Assembly (NCBI GenBank): GCA_002863125.1
Contig: PKEB01000016.1
Coordinates: forward strand, 62,001-126,000
Direction of reading: 5' to 3'
DNA: 64,000 nucleotides
DNA from: Flavobacteriales bacterium
GTDB taxonomy: Bacteria > Bacteroidota > Bacteroidia > Flavobacteriales_D > Sanyastnellaceae
Under the pieces are notes generated by a model that saw only the letters and a list, made by a program, of their open reading frames with translations, was not told where the DNA came from and made no database searches. The translations under genes were made by a program, and so were the position numbers. Positions 56,517 through 64,000 of the stretch are shown piece by piece (position 1 is the first letter of the stretch; each line of letters opens with the position of its first letter).

Positions 56517-58703
56517 ATGAGCATTTCGCGCCAAAAAGCCCTTGAAGACGTCCTGGAACGCACGCCAAGCACGGTCGAGCGCCCGGACAACAAAATTTCC
56601 AATTACTACGGAGAGAACGTATTTAACCTTACCATGATGCGGGAGTACCTCACCGATGAGGCGTGCGACAGCATTGTGGATGCGATGGAAAACCATACCT
56701 CCATCAGCCGAGCCATCGCGGATCAGGTCGCGTCGGCCATGAAGGAATGGGCGATTTCGCGGGGTGCGACCCACTACACGCACTGGTTCCAGCCGCTCAC
56801 AGGAGCGACCGCTGAAAAGCACGACAGCTTCATCACCCCAACTTCCGATGGCCGGGTGATTGAGAAGTTTGACGGTTCGCTGCTGGTGCAACAGGAACCC
56901 GATGCCAGTTCGTTTCCGAATGGCGGCATTCGCAACACCTTTGAGGCGCGTGGTTACACCCTCTGGGATCCCACATCGCCGGCGTTTGTTTGGGAAAATA
57001 CCTTGTGCATCCCTACTATTTTCATCAGCTACACGGGGTTTGCACTGGACAACAAAACCCCGCTGTTGAAGGCCCTGGCCAAAGTAGATGATGCGGCAAC
57101 ATCCGTGTGCCAATACTTCGACAAGAACATCACCAAGGTGGTGGCGACGTTGGGGTGGGAGCAGGAGTACTTCCTGGTGGACAAGGCGCTGCACGCTGCG
57201 CGCCCTGACCTGCAGTTGGCTGGTCGTGCGCTGTTTGGTGCTGCGCCTGCCAAGGGACAGCAACTCGACGATCACTACTTCGGTAGCATTCCTGCACGCG
57301 CTACGGCATACATGAAGGAGTTTGAGTTGGAATGCCACAAGCTGGGCATTCCTGTGACGACGCGTCACAACGAGGTGGCGCCCAACCAATTTGAGTGTGC
57401 CCCCGTTTTTGAAGAAGCCAACCTCGCCAATGACCACAACCTCTTGCTCATGGAGGTGATGGAGCAGGTGGCCCGCAAGCACAACTTCCGCGTGCTCTTG
57501 CACGAAAAGCCCTACCCAGGGCTCAATGGCTCGGGCAAGCACAACAACTGGTCCCTCGGAACGAACACCGGCGTCAACCTTTTGAAGCCGGGCAACAATC
57601 CCAAGACCAACTTGCGTTTCTTGACGTTCTTCGTCAACACGCTCGCGGCGTTGCATAAGCGTGCAGACGTCGTCCGCGCGGCCATTGCATCGGTGGGCAA
57701 CGACCACCGCTTGGGTGCCAACGAAGCGCCCCCGGCCATCATCAGCGCTTTCATCGGTTCGCAGCTGTCATCGCTCCTCGATGAGCTCGAAACCAGCATC
57801 AAGGCGGGCAAACTGACGCCTGAAGACAAGACCGCGTTGAAATTGGAAATCGGTCGCATTCCTGAAGTGTTGCTCGACAACACCGACCGCAACCGCACCT
57901 CTCCATTCGCCTTCACCGGGAACAAATTCGAATTGCGTGCAGTCGGCAGCACAGCCAACTGCGCCGTACCGATGACCGTGTTGAACACAATCGTTGCAGA
58001 GCAATTGAACGACTTCAAGGCCGCCGTGGACGCACGCATCGCCGGCGGTGACAAAAAGGACGACGCCATTTTGAAGGAATTGCAGAAGCTCATCGCCGAA
58101 AGCAAGGCCATTCGATTTGAAGGCAACGGCTACTCCGACGAGTGGGTGAAGGAAGCGAAGAAGCGCGGGTTGTCGAACCTCCGCACCACGCCAGAAGCCC
58201 TCGCGGTATTTAGCCGCAAAGAAGTGGTTTCGCTCTTCGAAGACCTCGGCGTTTTGCGCAAAGAGGAACTCGCCGCTCGCGTTGAGGTCGAGCTCGAGAA
58301 TTACATTATGAAGCGGCAAATCGAGTACCGCGTGCTCCTCGGCATGTGCAAGAACTCGGTGCTTCCTGCGGCCATCCGCTACCAAAATGGTTTGCTCGCC
58401 AACGTGGAGCAGCTGAACTCGGTATTGGGCAAGCAGGCCGCCAAGTTCTCAGGAGCACAAATTGAAATGGTGAAGGAGGCCGGTCAGCTCATCCAAGATC
58501 TGTACGCGGCGACGGCCAATATGGAGGCGGTCCACGACAAGGCCGAGTCGGCGAAAGACGCCCTGGCCAGTGCCAAAGCATTCGCTGATAAGGTGGTGCC
58601 GAGCATGGATGCAGCGGCTGAGATCTGCGCCCAACTCGAGTCCTTGGTCGACGATGCGGAATGGCCTCTGCCGAAATTCTCTGAATTGCTGTTCACACGC
58701 TAA
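56517..58703 (+). CDS. glnN: Glutamine synthetase, type III
   Basis: ATP-dependent ammonium assimilation into glutamine. The 728 residues match the long GSIII class found in Bacteroidota and cyanobacteria, which forms dodecamers. Visible motifs: GATHYTHWFQPLTGATAEKH, LGWEQEYFLVDKAL (metal Glu), the VTTRHNEVAPNQFECAPVFE loop, LHEKPYPGLNGSGKHNNWSL (ATP site) and VGNDHRLGANEAPPAIISAF. The C-terminal about 170 residues are helical, as in the family. The ATG at 56517 follows a perfect promoter. Two inverted repeats upstream point to repression, presumably by nitrogen status. A strong terminator follows. Confidence 0.96.
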   Translation: MSISRQKALEDVLERTPSTVERPDNKISNYYGENVFNLTMMREYLTDEACDSIVDAMENHTSISRAIADQVASAMKEWAISRGATHYTHWFQPLTGATAEKHDSFITPTSDGRVIEKFDGSLLVQQEPDASSFPNGGIRNTFEARGYTLWDPTSPAFVWENTLCIPTIFISYTGFALDNKTPLLKALAKVDDAATSVCQYFDKNITKVVATLGWEQEYFLVDKALHAARPDLQLAGRALFGAAPAKGQQLDDHYFGSIPARATAYMKEFELECHKLGIPVTTRHNEVAPNQFECAPVFEEANLANDHNLLLMEVMEQVARKHNFRVLLHEKPYPGLNGSGKHNNWSLGTNTGVNLLKPGNNPKTNLRFLTFFVNTLAALHKRADVVRAAIASVGNDHRLGANEAPPAIISAFIGSQLSSLLDELETSIKAGKLTPEDKTALKLEIGRIPEVLLDNTDRNRTSPFAFTGNKFELRAVGSTANCAVPMTVLNTIVAEQLNDFKAAVDARIAGGDKKDDAILKELQKLIAESKAIRFEGNGYSDEWVKEAKKRGLSNLRTTPEALAVFSRKEVVSLFEDLGVLRKEELAARVEVELENYIMKRQIEYRVLLGMCKNSVLPAAIRYQNGLLANVEQLNSVLGKQAAKFSGAQIEMVKEAGQLIQDLYAATANMEAVHDKAESAKDALASAKAFADKVVPSMDAAAEICAQLESLVDDAEWPLPKFSELLFTR

Positions 58704-58727
58704 GACGCGGTATGCACTTTCGATAGG

Positions 58728-58761
58728 AAACGGCTGGGAGCAATCCCGGCCGTTTTCTGTT
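58728..58761 (+). terminator. Intrinsic terminator of glnN
   Basis: AAACGGCTGGGA, loop GCAA, TCCCGGCCGTTT: a 12-bp stem with one T-G pair and a GNRA-type loop, followed by a T-rich tract. It begins 24 nt after the stop. Confidence 0.9.
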
Positions 58762-58837
58762 TGACCTTTTTCAGCGATGCGAGTCCGCGAATGGTCACTT
58801 TGCCTTACATTCGGGGATTGAATTAAAGCGTTTGGAA

Positions 58838-60838
58838 ATGCACAACTACCTGCAAGCAAGTTGGAAGCGGACCGGCCTTCTCGGTTTGCTCATGTTCTTC
58901 ACCTTCGGTTTCGTTTCAGCCCAAAGCGATTTGGCTGAAGAGGCGGACCTGGCCTACAACCGAGGTGCCTACAGCACATCCCTGCAAGAATACATCAAGG
59001 CCTACCCCAAGGTTAAAGACATCGACGAGAAGGGTCGCATTGCCTTCATGGCGGGAGAGAGCTTCTTGAAATTGATGGAGCCAACGGGTGCTGAGGAGTG
59101 GTACGATAAGGCCATCGGTCTGCGTTACGGATTGGAGAATTCAGAGGTTTACTTGCACTACGGACAAGCGATGTCCATGCAGCAGGAGTTTGACGAAGCC
59201 ATTGAGTGGTACATCACTTACAAGGAAAACGGAGGCGATCCATCTGTGGCGGATGCCATGATTGAGCAAGCGGACAATGACGCCCTCGAGTTGATGGAGC
59301 CATCCAGCCGCTACATCGTCGACAACTTGCTACGATTGAATTCAACCAGCTACGATTACGGTGCCGGATTTGCCTCCAAAAAGGCGGACGCTATCGTCTT
59401 CGCTTCCTCACGCGAATCGTCCACCGGTTTTGGCGAGGATCCCATCACGGGACAGCGGTACATGGATTTGTTTACCGCCGAACAAGACAAAAAGGACAAC
59501 TGGAGCACACCAGAGCCGCTCAACTCCACCATCAACACCGAGTACAACGAGGGTACGGTGACGTTTGACAAGAACTACCGTTCCATCTACTTCACGCGGT
59601 GTATTTCCGACGATGACAATTCGTACGCGTGTGACGTCTACCGTTCGAGCTCCATGGGCAACAAGTACGGTCCCTCTGAGGTGGTTGAATTGATCAACCG
59701 CGACGATGACGACAGCTCGCAAGTGGGCCATCCGAGCTTCACCGTGGACAACGACTTTTTGATGTTCGTTTCGGACATGGATGGCGGTTTCGGCGGCAAG
59801 GACATTTGGTATGTCGCCTATGACGAGAAGGAGGACACATTCGGTGAGCCCGTCAACATGGGCCCCAATGTGAATTCAGCAGGTGACGAGATGTTCCCTG
59901 CGATGCGCTACGACGGGGCTTTGTACTACGCCTCTTCAACGCTCGGCAAAATGGGTGGCTTGGACATCGTTCGCGCGCTCCCTGCTGAGGGCACGATGCA
60001 GTTCGAAAAAGCCGAACCGATGCCGTACCCAATCAACAGTTCAGGGGACGACTTCAGCATGATTTTCAAGGACGATGAAGATGCAGGGATTTTCACTTCC
60101 AGCCGTCCCGGCGGAAAGGGAAAGGACGACCTCTATTCGTTCCGTCTTCCCGAAATGGAATTCTGCTACCAAGGCGACGTGTTTGATTCGTACACCGGCA
60201 ACCCACTTGGTGCGACCGTAACCATCAACGGTTCCAACGGTGATTCCTTCACGGTGACCGCTGACGGCGACGGTACGTTCGCGCTTTGCGATAAGGAAAT
60301 CAAGAACAACACCACGTACGACGTTGAAGTCAAATACGAAGGCTACATCGTAACCGGCGATCGTTTCTCAACGGTAGGGTTGAGCAACAGCACGACCATG
60401 ACCCGCGAATTCCCGATGAAGGAGGTGGTGTTGGACGTGGAGTACGACATGCCATTGGTACTCTATCCTTTCAATGAATCTGAGTTGCTCATCAACGATG
60501 AAGTCAACAGCGCCGATTCGTTGAATTACCTGCTGAGCATCATGGAGCGCAACGAAACATTCGTGGTGCAGCTCGAGTCCCATACGGACAGCCGTGGCAA
60601 CGCGAGCTACAACAAAGAGCTCTCACAGAAGCGTGCGCAGACGTGTGTGGGCTACCTGATCAGCCGCGGCGTCGCACGCGATCGCCTGGTTGCAGTGGGA
60701 CACGGCAAGGAGCGTTTGCTCATCTCCGATGCGGACATTGCCAAGATGCGCACCGAAGATGAAAAGGAACGGGCTCACCAGGCCAACCGCCGTACGGTGT
60801 TCCGCATCTTGCGTTTTGATTACGAGCCGGGTAACTAA
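58838..60838 (+). CDS. PorE-like envelope protein: TPR, PD40 propeller, carboxypeptidase-regulatory and OmpA domains
   Basis: A 666-residue exported protein. The signal peptide ends FVSA-Q with no lipobox Cys. Domains in order: TPR-like helices at about 30-150 (AYNRGAYSTSLQEYIKAYP, EVYLHYGQAMSMQQEFDEA), PD40-type beta-propeller repeats at about 165-430 (FASSRESSTGF, HPSFTVDNDFLMFVSDMDG), a CarboxypepD_reg-like fold at about 440-515 (QGDVFDSYTGNPLGATVTI) and an OmpA C-terminal peptidoglycan-binding domain from about 540 (QLESHTDSRGNASYNKELSQ). This is the architecture of PorE, a type IX secretion component; other OmpA proteins of Bacteroidota share it, so the role is inferred. The ATG at 58838 is used over a TTG two codons earlier. 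Confidence 0.88.
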   Translation: MHNYLQASWKRTGLLGLLMFFTFGFVSAQSDLAEEADLAYNRGAYSTSLQEYIKAYPKVKDIDEKGRIAFMAGESFLKLMEPTGAEEWYDKAIGLRYGLENSEVYLHYGQAMSMQQEFDEAIEWYITYKENGGDPSVADAMIEQADNDALELMEPSSRYIVDNLLRLNSTSYDYGAGFASKKADAIVFASSRESSTGFGEDPITGQRYMDLFTAEQDKKDNWSTPEPLNSTINTEYNEGTVTFDKNYRSIYFTRCISDDDNSYACDVYRSSSMGNKYGPSEVVELINRDDDDSSQVGHPSFTVDNDFLMFVSDMDGGFGGKDIWYVAYDEKEDTFGEPVNMGPNVNSAGDEMFPAMRYDGALYYASSTLGKMGGLDIVRALPAEGTMQFEKAEPMPYPINSSGDDFSMIFKDDEDAGIFTSSRPGGKGKDDLYSFRLPEMEFCYQGDVFDSYTGNPLGATVTINGSNGDSFTVTADGDGTFALCDKEIKNNTTYDVEVKYEGYIVTGDRFSTVGLSNSTTMTREFPMKEVVLDVEYDMPLVLYPFNESELLINDEVNSADSLNYLLSIMERNETFVVQLESHTDSRGNASYNKELSQKRAQTCVGYLISRGVARDRLVAVGHGKERLLISDADIAKMRTEDEKERAHQANRRTVFRILRFDYEPGN

Positions 60839-60849
60839 GCACCATTTTC

Positions 60850-62022
60850 GTGGAGGAATCGAGATACGCAAGCAGAGGTGTCTCCGCTGGCAAGGAGGAG
60901 GTACATGCTGCGATAGAGGGGGTGGATAAGGGCCTGTTCCCCAAGGCTTTCTGTAAAATTGTTCCGGACTACTTGACCGGCAGCGACGAACATTGTGTCG
61001 TCATGCACGCCGATGGGGCAGGTACCAAGTCTTCCTTGGCTTACATGTACTGGAAAGAAACGGGCGATCTGTCCGTCTGGAAGGGCATTGCGCAGGACGC
61101 GTTGGTCATGAATTTGGATGACCTACTGTGCGTCGGGGCGACTGGACCGATTTTGCTTTCGAGCACCATTGGCCGCAACAAGCATTTGATCACGGGCGAG
61201 GTCATCAAGGTCATCATTCAAGGCACCGAGGAATTGCTCGAGGAGCTGCGCGGGCACGGAGTTGACATCCGCAGCACCGGTGGCGAAACGGCCGACGTCG
61301 GTGACTTGGTGCGGACGGTCATTGTCGACTCAACGGTTGTCGCACGCATGAAGCGATCGGAGGTGATTGACAACTCGAGAATTGCACCCGGTCAAGTTGT
61401 CGTGGGATTGGCGAGCCACGGTCAAGCCAACTGGGAACGTGAATACAATGGCGGCATGGGATCCAATGGACTGACCAGCGCCCGCCACGACGTGTTCAAC
61501 AAATCCTTGATGGCGCAGTACCCCGAGAGTTTTGATCCCGAAACCGACCAGCAGTGGGTGTACACCGGAACCCATGGGCTGCAGGATGCCGTTGACGGCG
61601 TGCCATTGGATGCGGGAAAATTGGTGCTCTCGCCCACCCGGACCTACGCCCCGCTCATTGCTCGAATCTTGCCGGAATGGCGCCACCGCATTAGCGGGAT
61701 GGTGCATTGCTCCGGAGGCGCTCAAACCAAAGTTTTGCACTTCGTCGATGATGTCCACGTGGTCAAGGACCGATTGTTCGAGACGCCCCCGCTGTTCAAG
61801 ATGATCCAATCGAGTTCAGGGACGGACTGGAAGGAGATGTACAAGGTCTTCAACATGGGGCACCGCATGGAGATTTACACCGACCAAGAGGCGGCCGAAT
61901 CCATCATCGCCGAATCGAAAGCGATGGGGGTAGAGGCGCAGATCATTGGCCATTGCGAGCCGCATACAGGCCGCCGCGTCACCGTGACAGGCGAGCATGG
62001 CACCTTCGAATACAACCATTAG
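60850..62022 (+). CDS. purM: Phosphoribosylformylglycinamidine cyclo-ligase (AIR synthetase)
   Basis: Closes the imidazole ring in purine synthesis. The 390 residues, longer than the about 345 of E. coli, begin at GTG 60850 with MEESRYASRGVSAGKEEVHA. Core motifs: VVMHADGAGTKSSLAYMYW (ATP-binding), MNLDDLLCVGATGPILLSST, DIRSTGGETADVGDLVRTV and the later SGMVHCSGGAQTKVLHFVDD. It lies 11 nt after the PorE-like gene and 8 nt before prfA, so the run purM-prfA-pyrF is probably one operon. Confidence 0.95.
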   Translation: MEESRYASRGVSAGKEEVHAAIEGVDKGLFPKAFCKIVPDYLTGSDEHCVVMHADGAGTKSSLAYMYWKETGDLSVWKGIAQDALVMNLDDLLCVGATGPILLSSTIGRNKHLITGEVIKVIIQGTEELLEELRGHGVDIRSTGGETADVGDLVRTVIVDSTVVARMKRSEVIDNSRIAPGQVVVGLASHGQANWEREYNGGMGSNGLTSARHDVFNKSLMAQYPESFDPETDQQWVYTGTHGLQDAVDGVPLDAGKLVLSPTRTYAPLIARILPEWRHRISGMVHCSGGAQTKVLHFVDDVHVVKDRLFETPPLFKMIQSSSGTDWKEMYKVFNMGHRMEIYTDQEAAESIIAESKAMGVEAQIIGHCEPHTGRRVTVTGEHGTFEYNH

Positions 62023-62030
62023 CTGGCGAG

Positions 62031-63113
62031 ATGAAAGCAGAGGACACCTTGATGCAAAAGTTGGCCTCCATCTCGGACCGTTTTCAAGAAGTCGAAAAAC
62101 AAGTCGGAGACCCGGAGGTAATCGCGGACCAACGCAAGTACCGGGATTTGATGCGGGAGTACAAACGCCTTGAGCCCATTGTCGACCACTTTAAGCAGCT
62201 TTCCGCCTGGCGCGCCGACCGCGATCAAGCCGAAGAATGGGCTGCAGGAGACGACGCTGATTTCAAAGAATTGGCCGAAGTCGAATTGCCGGAAATCAAG
62301 TCCAAGCTTGAAGCAGGACTGGAGGAAGCTCGCATCTTATTGTTGCCCAAAGACGAGGTAGATGACCGCCCCGTGATGATGGAATTCCGCGCGGGAACCG
62401 GCGGGGATGAAGCCGCCATTTTTGCGGGTGACCTCTACCGCATGTACCAACGGCATTGCGAGGGCAAGGGCTGGCGTTGGGAATTGGTCAATGCCAATGA
62501 AGGAACTGCGGGTGGTTTCAAGGAGATTACAGTACGTGTTGAGGGTGAGGGCGTTTACGGCTGGCTGAAATACGAAAGCGGCGTGCACCGGGTGCAACGG
62601 GTGCCGGAAACAGAGTCCCAAGGACGTGTGCACACAAGTGCGGCCACCGTTGCTGTGCTCCCTGTCGCGGAGGACGTTGACGTTCAACTGGATCTCACCG
62701 ATGTACGGCGCGACACATACCGGGCAAGCGGAGCGGGCGGTCAGCACGTCAACAAAACGGAATCTGCCGTGCGCCTCACCCACGAGCCTACGGGCATCGT
62801 TGTGGAATGCCAAGATGGCCGTTCGCAGCACCAGAATTACGAGCACGCCCTGGAGGTTTTGCGCACGCGCCTCTTCGAACGGGAACGCGAAAAGCAAATC
62901 TCCGAACAAGCAGAGCAGCGCAAGTCGCTGGTCTCAACCGGTGACCGTTCGGCCAAAATCCGCACCTACAACTACCCGCAGGGGCGGGTCACCGATCACC
63001 GCATCCAATTCACATCGCACGCTTTGACCGCCATCATGGGCGGAGACATCGAGGCCGTCATCAATGCATTGCGGCTTGCGGAGCAGGCTGAATTATTGGC
63101 CGCGCAAACCTAA
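62031..63113 (+). CDS. prfA: Peptide chain release factor 1
   Basis: Terminates translation at UAA and UAG. The 360 residues show the N-terminal helical domain, the codon-recognition tripeptide P192-E193-T194 (PxT, the RF1 class) within RVPETESQGRVHTSAATVAV, and the catalytic GGQ at 236-238 in RASGAGGQHVNKTESAVR. The ATG at 62031 (MKAEDTLMQKLASIS) is used; the ATG at 62052 would also give a normal RF1. Confidence 0.96.
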   Translation: MKAEDTLMQKLASISDRFQEVEKQVGDPEVIADQRKYRDLMREYKRLEPIVDHFKQLSAWRADRDQAEEWAAGDDADFKELAEVELPEIKSKLEAGLEEARILLLPKDEVDDRPVMMEFRAGTGGDEAAIFAGDLYRMYQRHCEGKGWRWELVNANEGTAGGFKEITVRVEGEGVYGWLKYESGVHRVQRVPETESQGRVHTSAATVAVLPVAEDVDVQLDLTDVRRDTYRASGAGGQHVNKTESAVRLTHEPTGIVVECQDGRSQHQNYEHALEVLRTRLFEREREKQISEQAEQRKSLVSTGDRSAKIRTYNYPQGRVTDHRIQFTSHALTAIMGGDIEAVINALRLAEQAELLAAQT

Positions 63114-63122
63114 TTTTGACCC

Positions 63123-63944
63123 ATGACCAATCGCCAGAGTTTGTACGAGATGATGAAGCGCAAAGCCTCGTGCTTGTGCGTGGGGTTGGACCCGGATCCC
63201 GATCGAATTCCCGCGCACCTGGGCACCGGTGTGGAGGCGATGGAGACGTTTTGCCACGGCATCGTGCAAGCAACCCACCGGCATGCGGCGGCCTTCAAAC
63301 CCAACCTCGCCTTTTTCGAACAATACGGCGCCGCCGGATGGGCAGCGCTTGAGCGCATCGTAGCCGCCATGCCCGAGGATGTTTTGGTCATTGCCGACGC
63401 CAAGCGCGGCGACATAGGCAACACAGCGAAGCGCTACGCCAAGGCCATGTTCGAAGGGCTGGGTGCCCACGCCATCACCGTCGCACCATACATGGGCGAG
63501 GACAGCGTGGCTCCTTTTATGGATGGCTATTCGGATCGTTGGACCATTGTGCTGGCCTTGACGTCCAATGCAGGAGCCGATGACTTTGAATTTCATGGAA
63601 CGCCGCCCTTGTACGAGCGGGTGGTGGAGCGATGCCAAACCTGGGGCTCACCCGATGAACTGATGTTCGTTGTTGGCGCCACCCGTCCTGAGCAGTTGCG
63701 CGCCATTCGCAGCTTGGCGCCCGACCACTTCTTTTTGGTGCCCGGCGTCGGCGCACAAGGCGGTCGCATCGAGGACGTTATGGAGGCAGGGTGGATTGAG
63801 GGGGCCGGCGGGCTCCTGATCAATGCCTCTCGCAGCATTCTGTATGCCAGCGCCGGGGAAGACTATGCGGCTGCTGCTGCTGTGGAAGCGCAGAAGTTGC
63901 AAGAAGCTACTGCACCGTATTTTACCCGAACAGCAAGCGCATGA
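63123..63944 (+). CDS. pyrF: Orotidine 5'-phosphate decarboxylase
   Basis: Last step of UMP synthesis. The 273 residues match the type 2 PyrF. Motifs are SCLCVGLDPDPDRIPAHLG, AFKPNLAFFEQYGAAGW, the catalytic VIADAKRGDIGNTAKRYA, TVAPYMGEDSVAPFMD, FLVPGVGAQGG and GLLINASRSILYAS. It starts 9 nt after prfA. The stop overlaps the ATG of the next, truncated gene (ATGA). Confidence 0.95.
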   Translation: MTNRQSLYEMMKRKASCLCVGLDPDPDRIPAHLGTGVEAMETFCHGIVQATHRHAAAFKPNLAFFEQYGAAGWAALERIVAAMPEDVLVIADAKRGDIGNTAKRYAKAMFEGLGAHAITVAPYMGEDSVAPFMDGYSDRWTIVLALTSNAGADDFEFHGTPPLYERVVERCQTWGSPDELMFVVGATRPEQLRAIRSLAPDHFFLVPGVGAQGGRIEDVMEAGWIEGAGGLLINASRSILYASAGEDYAAAAAVEAQKLQEATAPYFTRTASA

Positions 63945-64000
63945 ATCCATCCGCCAAACGCCTGAGAATCGCAGCAATTCTATTGGGAAGTGTGGTGTGC
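63941..64000 (+). CDS. Start of an unidentified gene, cut by the window edge
   Basis: ATG overlaps the pyrF stop in ATGA, and the frame stays open to the end: MNPSAKRLRIAAILLGSVVC. A basic n-region followed by a hydrophobic stretch suggests a signal peptide or membrane anchor, possibly a lipoprotein if the last Cys is a lipobox. Too short to identify. Confidence 0.55.
   Translation, partial: MNPSAKRLRIAAILLGSVVC

Noticed and set aside
1-64000. tRNA, rRNA, CRISPR, transposon, integrase or prophage features
   Set aside because: No cloverleaf-like segments, repeat-spacer arrays, transposase motifs or terminal inverted repeats with target duplications were seen. Gene content is uniformly chromosomal.

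Overview
The window is a chromosomal segment of a member of the Bacteroidota, most likely a fairly GC-rich marine Flavobacteriales lineage (Cryomorphaceae/Schleiferiaceae-like). Support seen in the sequence: -7 promoter elements of the TAnnTTTG type instead of Shine-Dalgarno sites, a type III glutamine synthetase, a type IX secretion sorting domain, a PorE-like OmpA protein, a TonB receptor with a carboxypeptidase-like plug extension, a GH109 enzyme, a complete futalosine-independent menaquinone branch (MenF/D/C/E/A), and a DnaX lacking the usual four-cysteine zinc module. Almost every base is coding. No gap exceeds about 215 bases, and I saw no tRNA, rRNA, CRISPR array, insertion sequence or prophage.

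Layout. 1-2667 (minus): membrane pyrophosphatase (cut by the window edge) and pyruvate dehydrogenase E1 beta. 2805-8252 (plus): ETF beta/alpha, a bifunctional-nuclease-family protein, PurE, a flavin reductase, an SSB-like DUF3127 protein and an M16 peptidase. 8262-10250: a small 25-residue-repeat protein, an MFS transporter and a coiled-coil protein. 10328-14229 (minus): FabD, then a tightly coupled methyltransferase / cytochrome-sugar dehydrogenase / DUF3078 operon. 14301-18363 (plus): aldehyde dehydrogenase, secreted GH13 amylase and a secreted protein with a dockerin-like calcium loop. 18379-22037: DEAD-box helicase and cold-shock protein (divergent), then MnmE. 22085-25548: SucD, GH109, deoxynucleoside kinase and FolK. 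25620-30295 (plus): SppA, lipoprotein, glycosyltransferase, ECF sigma factor and RsmG. 30488-31201 (minus): orphan response regulator. 31237-37978 (plus): men operon plus RdgB. 38039-42172: AccA, a TPR lipoprotein and an S37 peptidase. 42173-45919 (minus): TrmH-UvrB and the S6-S18-L9 operon. 46053-64000 (plus): DnaX, TonB receptor group, aminotransferase, a large T9SS-secreted PNGase F-like protein, glutamine synthetase III, PorE-like protein, PurM, RF1 and PyrF.

How the genes fit together. Energy metabolism (ETF, PDH, SucD, menaquinone, PPase) and nucleotide synthesis (PurE, PurM, PyrF, dNK, RdgB) are mixed with an exported glycan and protein degradation set (GH13, GH109, PNGase F-like, S37, M16, TonB receptor, T9SS parts), as expected of a heterotroph living on polymeric matter.

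Most notable observations: (1) dnaX carries a 10-A run containing an in-frame A AAA AAG heptamer; one -1 shift there gives a stop after a single codon, which would yield a 361-residue gamma next to the 590-residue tau. (2) A recurring promoter arrangement puts the -7 element exactly 4 nt before the start codon, predicting leaderless or nearly leaderless mRNAs. (3) Two inverted-repeat operators 51 bp apart precede glutamine synthetase III, one of them filling the space between the -33 and -7 elements. (4) A DUF3127 protein ends in an SSB-like acidic tip. (5) A cold-shock protein appears to start at CTG.
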